Shown: positions 27,055-34,923 of the stretch, in pieces
Position numbering within the stretch: position 1 is the first letter of the stretch
Layout: each line of letters starts with the position of its first letter
NCBI GenBank assembly: GCA_036479015.1
Contig: JAZGFB010000047.1
Coordinates: 310,001-374,000, forward strand
Length of the DNA stretch: 64,000 bases
Reading direction: 5' to 3'
Source of the DNA: NVTR01 sp036479015
GTDB lineage: Bacteria; Pseudomonadota; Alphaproteobacteria; Rhodobacterales; Rhodobacteraceae
The notes under the pieces: generated by a model
Told to the model about the DNA's origin: nothing
The model's input: the letters and a program-made list of their open reading frames with translations, nothing else
The model's database searches: none
Translations under genes and position numbers: made by a program

Positions 27055-27110
27055 GTGGCCACAGAAGCAATGACGCTTCACCGAACTCAGCCACAAGAAA
27101 GGCCCTAACG

Positions 27111-27326
27111 ATGACCTATGTAACTTCAGCAAACACAATCGAAATCGACTTAGCAGACCGGATCGCATCCGCGTTTCAGGGCCTGTTCGCAGACTACGCG
27201 AAATCCCGCCTTGTCGCCCGCACAGCACGTGAATTAAACGCGCTTTCCACACGTGATCTGGCCGACCTGGGCATTTCCCGCAACAACATCAAAACTGTTG
27301 CCTATGAAGCGGTCTACAACGCTTAA
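27111..27326 (+). CDS. DUF1127 small protein (CcaF1-like)
   Basis: The 71-aa product carries the DUF1127 core at its C-terminus: RTARELNALSTRDLADLGISRNNI and then YEAVY. Such proteins are small, basic and helical; the Rhodobacter sphaeroides homologue RSP_6037 (CcaF1) is an RNA-binding protein that affects the processing of the sRNAs encoded behind it. I chose the ATG at 27111 because AAGAAAGG lies upstream and the extra N-terminal 28 residues of the longer frame are not family-like. Directly downstream are four hairpins with CCUCC loops, which reproduces the CcaF1-CcsR arrangement. Function here is inferred from that context. Confidence 0.88.
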   Translation: MTYVTSANTIEIDLADRIASAFQGLFADYAKSRLVARTARELNALSTRDLADLGISRNNIKTVAYEAVYNA

Positions 27327-27336
27327 AGAATTCGAA

Positions 27337-27410
27337 TTCAGGTGCCTCTCCTCCCGGGATCACCTGAACGATAGCGGCGACGTGACCTCCCTCGCGTCGC
27401 CGCAAATAAT
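27337..27410 (+). ncRNA. CcsR/cuckoo-type sRNA, first copy
   Basis: Two hairpins lie just behind DUF1127. The first pairs TTCAGGTG (27337-27344) with CACCTGAA (27361-27368), and its loop holds CTCCTCCC (27348-27355). The second pairs GCGGCGACG (27374-27382) with CGTCGCCGC (27395-27403), and its loop holds CCTCCC (27386-27391). Exposed CCUCCUCCC-like loops on two stems are the hallmark of the alphaproteobacterial cuckoo RNAs, including CcsR1-4 of R. sphaeroides. Confidence 0.78.
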
Positions 27411-27440
27411 CCGGGCCATTTGGCCCACCATAATACGCCG

Positions 27441-27516
27441 CTTGCTTTTCCTCCCGATTGACAAGACGCGCGTTAAAGAGACGCCGATGTCCTCCTCCCT
27501 GGGCATCGGCGTTTTT
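27441..27516 (+). ncRNA. CcsR/cuckoo-type sRNA, second copy, ending in a terminator
   Basis: A weak first stem pairs CTTG (27441-27444) with CAAG (27462-27465) and shows CCTCCC (27450-27455) in the loop. The second stem pairs ACGCCGATG (27481-27489) with CATCGGCGT (27504-27512), with the exact motif CCTCCTCCC (27491-27499) in the loop, and runs into TTTTT. This last hairpin is thus both the sRNA 3' stem and the rho-independent terminator of the unit. Confidence 0.78.
27481..27516 (+). terminator. Rho-independent terminator of the DUF1127-sRNA unit
   Basis: A 9-bp perfect GC-rich stem is followed by five T. It ends 3 bp before the convergent Lrp gene stop, so it blocks read-through from the plus strand. 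Confidence 0.9.
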
Positions 27517-27518
27517 CG

Positions 27519-27971
27519 TTAGGCGCGCTGGTCTTTTGGAGAACCCATAACAACGTAGGATGTGATGCTTTGCACCTGTGGCAAAGCGCCCAGAACTTCG
27601 GTGTGAAAATGCTTATAGGCAGTCAGATCCGCCGCCTGCACCCGCAGCAAGTATTCAACATTGCCGGTAATATTATGGCATTCGATGACTTCCGGAGACC
27701 GGGCAATAGAGCGTTCAAATTCTTCCTGCGCAGCCTTGCTGTGTTCAGACAATCCTACCGTAATATACGCGGTGAAGCCGATGCCAACTGCTGCCGGGTT
27801 CACGACCGCTCGATAGCCCGAAATAACGCCGCTGCGCTCCAACTCCTGGACACGGCGCAGACAGGCCGATGGCGACAACCCCACCTTGTCCGCCAGGTCA
27901 ATATTGCTGATCCGCCCCCTTAGGGTAAGCTGGCGCAATATATCCTGGGAAATTCGATTATAATCTTTCAT
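27519..27971 (-). CDS. Lrp/AsnC family transcriptional regulator
   Basis: A 150-aa regulator with the two Lrp domains: an N-terminal winged helix-turn-helix (ILRQLTLRGRISNIDLADKVGLSPSACLRRVQELE in parts, about residues 10-45) and a C-terminal RAM ligand-binding domain (AYITVGLSEHSKAAQEEFE, then GNVEYLLRVQAADL). It is divergent from the LysE-type exporter with 73 bp between the starts, and a perfect inverted repeat lies in that gap. By analogy with such pairs it probably senses an amino acid and controls the exporter and itself. The ligand cannot be read from the sequence. Confidence 0.92.
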   Translation of the reverse strand: MKDYNRISQDILRQLTLRGRISNIDLADKVGLSPSACLRRVQELERSGVISGYRAVVNPAAVGIGFTAYITVGLSEHSKAAQEEFERSIARSPEVIECHNITGNVEYLLRVQAADLTAYKHFHTEVLGALPQVQSITSYVVMGSPKDQRA

Positions 27972-28011
27972 TAATTGCTAATTTAATACGATATAACCGT
28001 TTATTGCAATC

Positions 28012-28025
28012 AAATTGCACAATTT
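28012..28025. promoter_or_regulatory. Inverted repeat AAATTGCACAATTT, candidate Lrp operator
   Basis: Six-base arms AAATTG and CAATTT around a 2-nt centre lie in the 73-bp divergent gap between the Lrp gene and the exporter gene, 20 bp before the exporter start. An adjacent palindrome ATTGCAAT lies at 28003-28010. Confidence 0.5.
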
Positions 28026-28044
28026 CTAGTGTATTATTGCGTAC

Positions 28045-28647
28045 ATGGAGATCAATCAACTCAGCGCCCTTGTGGCCTTTGCCTTTGTCATGTCAGCCAC
28101 GCCGGGGCCCAACAATCTAATGCTGATGGCCTCGGGCGCCAATTTTGGCTGGGCGCGCACACTGCCCCATATGCTGGGTATTGGTGTTGGCTTTGTCATC
28201 ATGACGCTTCTGGTAGGGGTGGGTCTGGTGCAAGTATTTGACATCTATCCAATGATCTATTCAGTGCTAAAATATGGTAGCATCGGTTTTCTGATCTATC
28301 TGGCGGCCAAAATTGCTAATGCCGCCCCGCCCGGACACACATATGCAAGCGCAACCCCGATGACGTTTTTGCAGGCAGCCCTGTTTCAGTGGGTGAACCC
28401 CAAAGCTTGGTCCATGGCGCTGACGGCGATAAGCGTTTACGCGCCCCAAGAAGGCGGAATTATCGGTGTTGTTACTGTGGCGCTGGCTTTTGGCTTGGTG
28501 AGCTTTCCCTCGAACAGTATTTGGGTGCTTTTAGGCACCCAATTGCGCAGATTGCTGAATGTCCCATGGAAATTGCGGGTGTTTAACCTCACAGCTGCGA
28601 TGTTATTGTTGGCATCGCTTTACCCGATCCTGATCCCTCAGGGCTGA
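28045..28647 (+). CDS. LysE/RhtB family amino acid exporter
   Basis: A 200-aa inner-membrane protein with about six hydrophobic segments. The N-terminal ATPGPNNLMLMASGANFGW is the typical LysE/RhtB motif, and QAALFQWVNPKAWSMALTAI is the second family signature. These proteins export amino acids such as lysine, threonine or homoserine, driven by the proton gradient. The divergent Lrp gene is its likely regulator. The substrate is not predictable from the sequence. The start ATG at 28045 is the only good one. Confidence 0.92.
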   Translation: MEINQLSALVAFAFVMSATPGPNNLMLMASGANFGWARTLPHMLGIGVGFVIMTLLVGVGLVQVFDIYPMIYSVLKYGSIGFLIYLAAKIANAAPPGHTYASATPMTFLQAALFQWVNPKAWSMALTAISVYAPQEGGIIGVVTVALAFGLVSFPSNSIWVLLGTQLRRLLNVPWKLRVFNLTAAMLLLASLYPILIPQG

Positions 28648-28692
28648 CCCCAGGGGCTTTTATATCGCCAGGATATCTGCGACTGCTTTGAT

Positions 28693-29421
28693 ATGGATCT
28701 GAGCAGCATACAATATGTCTATATCGCGCTGGCGGCATTTCTGATCGGGTTTTCAAAAACCTCGGTAGAAGTGGGAATACTGGGGGTATTGCTGGTGGCT
28801 TTGGTTATTCCCGGCAAGGCGTCACCGGGAATTGTGCTACCGATGCTGATCGCGGCTGATATTGCGGCGGTGCTGTTTTACCGCCGGTCCTGCAAATGGG
28901 GGCTATTGGTAAAACTTATCCCAGCCGCTTTTGTCGGGGTCGCCTTGGGGGCAGGGTTTTTATGGGCAGTGCCGAACGCCGACTTTGAAAAAATTATCGG
29001 TGGAATAATTTTGGCGATGCTGGTGCTGGACCTCGCCATGACAAAGCCCGCACGAAAGCTGTTTCGCGGGCCCTGGGTGGCGCGAATTTTCGGCACATTA
29101 GGTGGGGCAGCGTCGATGATCGCCAATGCCGCCGGGCCAGTATTCGGCGTTTACCTACTGCAAATGGGACTGAATAAACGGGAATTTGTTGGCACGCGGG
29201 GCTGGTTTTTTCTGATCATGAATGTCAGCAAGCTGCCTTTTGCCGTGGGTCTGGGGCTGATCACCCCGCAAACCCTGCTGTTCGACCTGACGTTTCTGCC
29301 AGCAATACTGGTCGGGGCCGTCACCGGTTACGTCCTTCTAAGTCACATAAACCAGCGCCTGTTCAGCACATTGATCCGTGTGGCAGTGTTAGGGGCAGCC
29401 GCACGGCTAATACTTGCCTAG
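28693..29421 (+). CDS. TauE/SafE family permease
   Basis: A 242-aa membrane protein with about seven to eight hydrophobic segments. The repeat signature GFSKTSVEVGILGVLLVAL near the N-terminus and GTLGGAASMIANAAGPVFGVYLLQMG in the middle are the two half-repeats of the TauE/SafE family (PF01925). The family transports organosulfur or sulfite-type anions, but most members have no known substrate. It lies 45 bp after the LysE-type gene on the same strand and may be cotranscribed with it. Confidence 0.88.
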   Translation: MDLSSIQYVYIALAAFLIGFSKTSVEVGILGVLLVALVIPGKASPGIVLPMLIAADIAAVLFYRRSCKWGLLVKLIPAAFVGVALGAGFLWAVPNADFEKIIGGIILAMLVLDLAMTKPARKLFRGPWVARIFGTLGGAASMIANAAGPVFGVYLLQMGLNKREFVGTRGWFFLIMNVSKLPFAVGLGLITPQTLLFDLTFLPAILVGAVTGYVLLSHINQRLFSTLIRVAVLGAAARLILA

Positions 29422-29454
29422 ACTGGGGCCGCGCCGGCACTGCCTACTACAGAA

Positions 29455-30741
<1,287 letters not shown>

Positions 30742-31059
30742 TTTTCTGGTCTTTTCTTGCGCGTCATATAAAGGGCTGGTTGCTTCAGCATTGCCTGTGG
30801 CTCAGATGGTACATCATCCGCGCCCCGTGGTGCCAGCACAATCCCTGTCAAATACCGCGTATATTCGCCACGGGCAGCCCATGCCGCCAGGCAGCACTTG
30901 TGCGGCCTCCGGGGCGGGTGCGACCCCTTTTTGTGGGTGACCTCAATGGCCGGATTATGATCAAAATAGATTTTACGCCGGTGCCTCAAAACTGCAAGTT
31001 TTTGCCGCCGAAATCACAGGTTTTTCAAAATACACCATTATTAGATTACTGAATGATAT
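30742..31059. other. ndh upstream region without a supported gene
   Basis: A minus-strand frame of 83 codons (30738-30989) ends in a 4-bp overlap with the ndh start, which is operon-like. It begins at a TTG and shows no recognisable motif, so I leave it uncalled. Nothing else stands out in this stretch. Confidence 0.4.
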
Positions 31060-31077
31060 CATTGACTTAAGTCAATG
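31060..31077. promoter_or_regulatory. 18-bp palindrome CATTGACTTAAGTCAATG, FNR/CRP-type
   Basis: A perfect palindrome with the inner pattern TTGAC-N4-GTCAA, close to the FNR/FnrL consensus TTGAT-N4-ATCAA. It lies between the uvrD stop and the ndh start. It would be a site for a Crp/Fnr-family regulator acting on the leftward transcript to ndh, but it is about 320 bp from that start. Confidence 0.45.
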
Positions 31078-31091
31078 TTCGCGCGCGGACA
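31076..31091. repeat. Near-palindrome TGTTCGCGCGCGGACA
   Basis: It differs in one base from the palindrome at 17135-17150 and, like it, lies just behind a gene stop (uvrD, 16 bp). The two copies suggest a dispersed genomic element. Confidence 0.5.
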
Positions 31092-31106
31092 CTTTGCTCT
31101 ATCACC

Positions 31107-33473
31107 CTAAAACGGCACCTCATCCGCCCGATCTGCCGGTGTCACATATATCGCCACCACCTTTTTCGCGCCGGCCTTTTCAAACTCAATGTCCAACTTG
31201 TCGCCCTCGATGCCCATCACAGCGCCGTAGCCAAATTTTTGGTGAAAAATCCTGTCGCCCTGTTTAAAGGATGATACCGCGTTCATATCGATCACCGTGT
31301 TACGCGCCTGCCTAGACTGACCCGCACCACGCTGCTGACTGCGCGATTGCAGGCGCTTCCAGCCTGGTGAATTATAGCCGTCGGCCTTTGCAACCTTGTC
31401 ATGCATATCGCTGCCAAAATCAGGCGCCGCCGCGCCATATGCCCCGCCATACAGGCCCGGCGGGGTCAGCACATCAACGTGTTCGCCCGGCAGCTCATCA
31501 ATAAAACGCGATGGAAGTTGCGAATTCCACTGGCCGTAAACCATACGATTGGCGGCAAAGGAAATGGTGCAAACTTCCTCGGCGCGGGTGATGCCCACAT
31601 AGGCCAGGCGGCGCTCTTCTTCCAACCCCTTCACCCCGCTTTCATCCATGCTGCGTTGCGACGGAAACAGCCCGTCTTCCCAGCCCGGCAGGAACACGGC
31701 CGGAAACTCCAACCCCTTTGAGCCATGCAGCGTCATGATCGACACTTTCGGCTCATCAGCGTCGGTTTCATTGTCCATGATCAGCGCCACATGCTCCAAA
31801 AAGCCTTGCAGATTATCGAACTGCTCCAGCGCTTTGACCAGTTCTTTCAGGTTTTCCAGCCGCCCCGGTGCCTCGGGCGTTTTGTCGTTTTGCCACATCT
31901 GCGTGTAGCCGCTTTCCTCCAAAATAATCTCGGCCAGTTCGATATGGCTGGGCGTGGCGTCTTTCACCTGGGCATTCCAGCGGCCAAATGCAGTGGTTAA
32001 TTTGGCCAGCTCGGATTTGGCCTTGCCCTTTACCGCACCACTTTCCAGCGCAATACGGGTACCTTCCAGCAGCGAAACACCGTGTTCGCGCGCCGATAAT
32101 TGCAATGCTTGCAAAGCCTTGCTCCCCACCCCGCGCTTGGGAGTGTTGACGATCCGCTCAAAGGCCAGATCATCATCCGGACTGCAAGCAACCCGAAAAT
32201 AGGCCATTGCGTCGCGGATTTCACGGCGTTCATAAAACCGCGGGCCACCAATAACACGGTACGGCAGACCGATGGTAAGGAACCGGTCTTCAAAGGCCCG
32301 CATCTGGTGGCTGGCGCGCACAAGGATGGCCATATCATCCAGTGATTTAGGCTGCATCTGGCGGGTGCCGCCCTGCATGGCTTCTATTTCATCACCGATC
32401 CAGCGGGCCTCTTCTTCGCCATCCCAATGGCCGATCAGGCGTACTTTTTCGCCCGCCTCAGCTTCGGTCCATAGGGTTTTACCCAGCCGGTCAGAATTGC
32501 CGGATATGATCCCGGATGCGGCGGCCAGAATGTCGGGGGTTGAGCGGTAGTTCTGTTCCAGCCGCACGGTTTTGGCGTTGGGAAAATCTGCTTCGAACCG
32601 CAGAATATTCCCCACCTCAGCGCCGCGCCAACCATAGATAGACTGGTCATCATCCCCAACACAGCAGATGTTCTTATGTCCCGCCGCCAACAGGCGCAAC
32701 CACAGGTACTGGGCGACATTGGTATCCTGATACTCATCCACCAGAATGTATTTGAACCAACGCTGGTATTGGGCCAGAATGTCGGGGTGGGCCTGGAAAA
32801 TTCTGACCACATGCATCAAAAGGTCGCCAAAATCAGCCGCGTTCAAAGCAAGCAAGCGGGCCTGATATGCCGCATAAAGTTCGATCCCGCGATTGTTGAA
32901 AACCGAACTGTCCTCTGATGTCAGCTTATCCGGCGACAGGGCACGGTTCTTCCAGGCATCTATCAGATGCGCCAATTGCCGGGCTGGCCAGCGTTTTTCA
33001 TCAATGTCAGAGGCCCTAATCAGCTGTTTCAGCAACCGCACCTGATCATCAGTGTCCAAAATTGTGAAATTGCTTTTCAACCCCACCAATTCGGCGTGTC
33101 GGCGCAGCAGTTTCACACAGATCGCATGGAAGGTGCCCAACCAGGGCATACCCTCAACCGTTTGGCCCAACATGCCTCCAACGCGGTTTTTCATCTCACG
33201 CGCAGCCTTATTGGTAAACGTCACCGCCAGAATTTCGTTTGGCCTTGCGCAACCGGTATTCAGCAGATGCACAATGCGCGCAGTCAGGGCGCGGGTCTTA
33301 CCGGTGCCCGCCCCCGCCAGCATTAATACCGGACCCTCAAGGGTTTGAACCGCGTCGCGTTGCGCCGGGTTCAGCCCATCCAGGTACGGCATTGGCCGCG
33401 CCATCACAGCCTGTTGCGACAATGGCACCGCGACTGCGGCTTCAAATTCTTCATTTTCGTCGAATTCACCCAT
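31107..33473 (-). CDS. uvrD: ATP-dependent DNA helicase UvrD/PcrA
   Basis: An SF1A helicase (788 aa) that unwinds DNA 3' to 5' in nucleotide excision and mismatch repair. Helicase motifs in order: LNPAQRDAVQTLEGP (Q motif), GAGTGKTRALTARI (Walker A, near residue 57), DEYQDTN (Walker B), GDDDQSIYGWRGAEV (motif III), then LEQNYRSTPDIL, TLHGSKGLEFPAVFLPG and AYVGITRAEE (motif VI). The C-terminal part (FHQKFGYGAVMGIEGDKLDIEF) is the Tudor-like domain of PcrA/UvrD that contacts RNA polymerase. A GTTC-N7-GTTC box 40 bp upstream of the ATG implies SOS control by LexA. Confidence 0.95.
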   Translation of the reverse strand: MGEFDENEEFEAAVAVPLSQQAVMARPMPYLDGLNPAQRDAVQTLEGPVLMLAGAGTGKTRALTARIVHLLNTGCARPNEILAVTFTNKAAREMKNRVGGMLGQTVEGMPWLGTFHAICVKLLRRHAELVGLKSNFTILDTDDQVRLLKQLIRASDIDEKRWPARQLAHLIDAWKNRALSPDKLTSEDSSVFNNRGIELYAAYQARLLALNAADFGDLLMHVVRIFQAHPDILAQYQRWFKYILVDEYQDTNVAQYLWLRLLAAGHKNICCVGDDDQSIYGWRGAEVGNILRFEADFPNAKTVRLEQNYRSTPDILAAASGIISGNSDRLGKTLWTEAEAGEKVRLIGHWDGEEEARWIGDEIEAMQGGTRQMQPKSLDDMAILVRASHQMRAFEDRFLTIGLPYRVIGGPRFYERREIRDAMAYFRVACSPDDDLAFERIVNTPKRGVGSKALQALQLSAREHGVSLLEGTRIALESGAVKGKAKSELAKLTTAFGRWNAQVKDATPSHIELAEIILEESGYTQMWQNDKTPEAPGRLENLKELVKALEQFDNLQGFLEHVALIMDNETDADEPKVSIMTLHGSKGLEFPAVFLPGWEDGLFPSQRSMDESGVKGLEEERRLAYVGITRAEEVCTISFAANRMVYGQWNSQLPSRFIDELPGEHVDVLTPPGLYGGAYGAAAPDFGSDMHDKVAKADGYNSPGWKRLQSRSQQRGAGQSRQARNTVIDMNAVSSFKQGDRIFHQKFGYGAVMGIEGDKLDIEFEKAGAKKVVAIYVTPADRADEVPF

Positions 33474-33512
33474 TTGGGTTGCATAGCGGGATCAAGCCAA
33501 AAGGGAAAGGGT

Positions 33513-33527
33513 GTTCATCCTATGTTC
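33513..33527. promoter_or_regulatory. SOS (LexA) box GTTC-N7-GTTC before uvrD
   Basis: GTTC (33513-33516), seven bases and GTTC (33524-33527) give the exact alphaproteobacterial LexA consensus. It is 40-54 bp upstream of the uvrD ATG on the opposite strand sense, where LexA would block the promoter. Confidence 0.75.
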
Positions 33528-33559
33528 CAACCGGTTCAGTTGCGGGAACATCTTTGTTC

Positions 33560-33598
33560 AAAAAATATCCCCGCCGGAGGCATCCAATTTTCGCAGAA
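33560..33598 (-). repeat. Dispersed GCCTCCGGCGGGG repeat, copy 1
   Basis: On the minus strand TTCTGCGAAAA, a short spacer, then TGCCTCCGGCGGGGATATTT. It begins 11 bp behind the ArsM-like gene stop. Copies 2 and 3 lie at 34803-34842 and 47177-47216. Confidence 0.75.
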
Positions 33599-33608
33599 TA
33601 ATCGCGGC

Positions 33609-34664
33609 CTAACAACAGCTCGGCGCATCACTCCCGTCTGCATTCGCCGCGTCGCCAAACGGTGTTTCACCGCCACAATCGGCAAACAGACCAAAATGGG
33701 TGTCCCAACTGCCAATGAACTCAAAATGTTCACAAAACCGGCTATCTGCCAACATCTTATATGTATTGCCGCAGACCGCAAAAACTTTGCCGGCTTCAAT
33801 TTCGTGGTGCTTGTCTAACACAAACGCATCCGGTGCATTTGGCAACGTGCCCTTGTAAATGACCGCCTGGCCATAGTCTTCACAGGCCGGCTCTAGGCCG
33901 TCAATTTTGAACAAACGATAGGTTGCCGAAGTAAAACCGATCCGCCCCAGCTTGGCTTGGAGCACTGGGTTCTCAATGCTTAGAACCCGGTCCTCAACCA
34001 GTCGAGGATCAGCAAACCCAGATGCTTTGGATATGTTTTCAAAGTCATTCCAATATAGTGCACCGGACAGGCATTCGCCATAAAGCACAGGGTCTTTTTG
34101 CAAGATGTCGGGTATCCGCCGGTCGGCATAAACATCGGAAAAATACATTTCCCCCCCCGGCTTCAACAACCGGTGCGCCCCACGCAATACCGCGCCTTTG
34201 TCGGTGGCCAGGTTCAGAACACAGTTGGACACAATAATATCAAAGCTGCCCGGTTCAAGCGCCAGAGCGTCCAGTTCTTCAATCAGACCCAGGTGAAATT
34301 CGGTGTTGGGCTGCGCGTAGCCAAAAGCATCGGCGTGGAAACCTTGGTATTGCCGGGCCACATCCAACTGTGCCTGGGTCATATCAACGCCCACCACTGT
34401 CCCGGTTTCACCGACCATCGCTGACAGGGCGAAAACATCGCGCCCAGCACCGCAGCCCAGGTCTAAAATTCGCATGCCGCGTAATCCGTCTGGCGCGATC
34501 AAGCCGCAGCCATAGTATTTGGCCATCACCTGATCATGGATTTTAGACAGGATTTTTTTCAGGTGATCCGGAACATCCCCTGCAGTACAACAGGCATTGG
34601 TCTGCAAATCGGCGCTGGTTTGCAAAGTTTCTCCATAGTATTCTCGTACGCTTTCATGGTCCAT
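33609..34664 (-). CDS. arsM: ArsM-like arsenite S-adenosylmethionine methyltransferase
   Basis: A SAM-dependent methyltransferase (351 aa) of the arsenite methyltransferase type, which converts As(III) to methylated forms. The SAM motif is LDLGCGAGRDVFALSAMVG, with IIVSNCVLNLATDK and HRLLKPGGEMYFSDVYAD downstream. Cysteines lie at the positions expected for ArsM: a pair in TNACCTAG, one in SNCVLNL and one in YGECLSGALYWNDF. The C-terminus ends SDAPSCC, a vicinal cysteine pair that may bind arsenic. The ATG at 34664 has AAGGA upstream; a TTG at 34685 would add 7 residues. No other ars genes are nearby. A methyltransferase for another thiophilic metalloid is possible. Confidence 0.85.
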   Translation of the reverse strand: MDHESVREYYGETLQTSADLQTNACCTAGDVPDHLKKILSKIHDQVMAKYYGCGLIAPDGLRGMRILDLGCGAGRDVFALSAMVGETGTVVGVDMTQAQLDVARQYQGFHADAFGYAQPNTEFHLGLIEELDALALEPGSFDIIVSNCVLNLATDKGAVLRGAHRLLKPGGEMYFSDVYADRRIPDILQKDPVLYGECLSGALYWNDFENISKASGFADPRLVEDRVLSIENPVLQAKLGRIGFTSATYRLFKIDGLEPACEDYGQAVIYKGTLPNAPDAFVLDKHHEIEAGKVFAVCGNTYKMLADSRFCEHFEFIGSWDTHFGLFADCGGETPFGDAANADGSDAPSCC

Positions 34665-34802
34665 CACGCTGTCCTTTTCTGCCAATATTGTGGCAAATAG
34701 GCGATCCCTTGCTCTGCTGCAATCCTTGAGAGCAATGCTAACGGGAATTTGAAGCGGAAAAGCAAATATCCCAGGCAGGGCTTTGCGCGTCGCGGGGCCT
34801 AA

Positions 34803-34842
34803 TTCTTAGAAAAATCCGAATGCCTCCGGCGGGGATGTTTTA
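34803..34842 (+). repeat. Dispersed GCCTCCGGCGGGG repeat, copy 2
   Basis: TTCTTAGAAAAATCCGAA is followed by TGCCTCCGGCGGGGATGTTT. It lies in the divergent gap between the ArsM-like gene and pyc, 82 bp before the pyc start, so it is part of the pyc promoter or leader. Confidence 0.75.
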
Positions 34843-34923
34843 GGATAAAGATGCCAGTAGTAAGGTTTACTGCGCTGCTGAAAGCCCTTAAGTAGCCCGA
34901 TAACAGTATAGGAGCTTTCAACT

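Noticed and set aside
27027..27110. Longer N-terminus for the DUF1127 gene
   Set aside because: The extra residues are not family-like, and a ribosome-binding site supports the ATG at 27111.
27330..27516. Series of hairpins as a CRISPR-like array
   Set aside because: The stems differ in sequence and spacing; only the CCTCC loops recur, which fits sRNAs and not repeat-spacer units.
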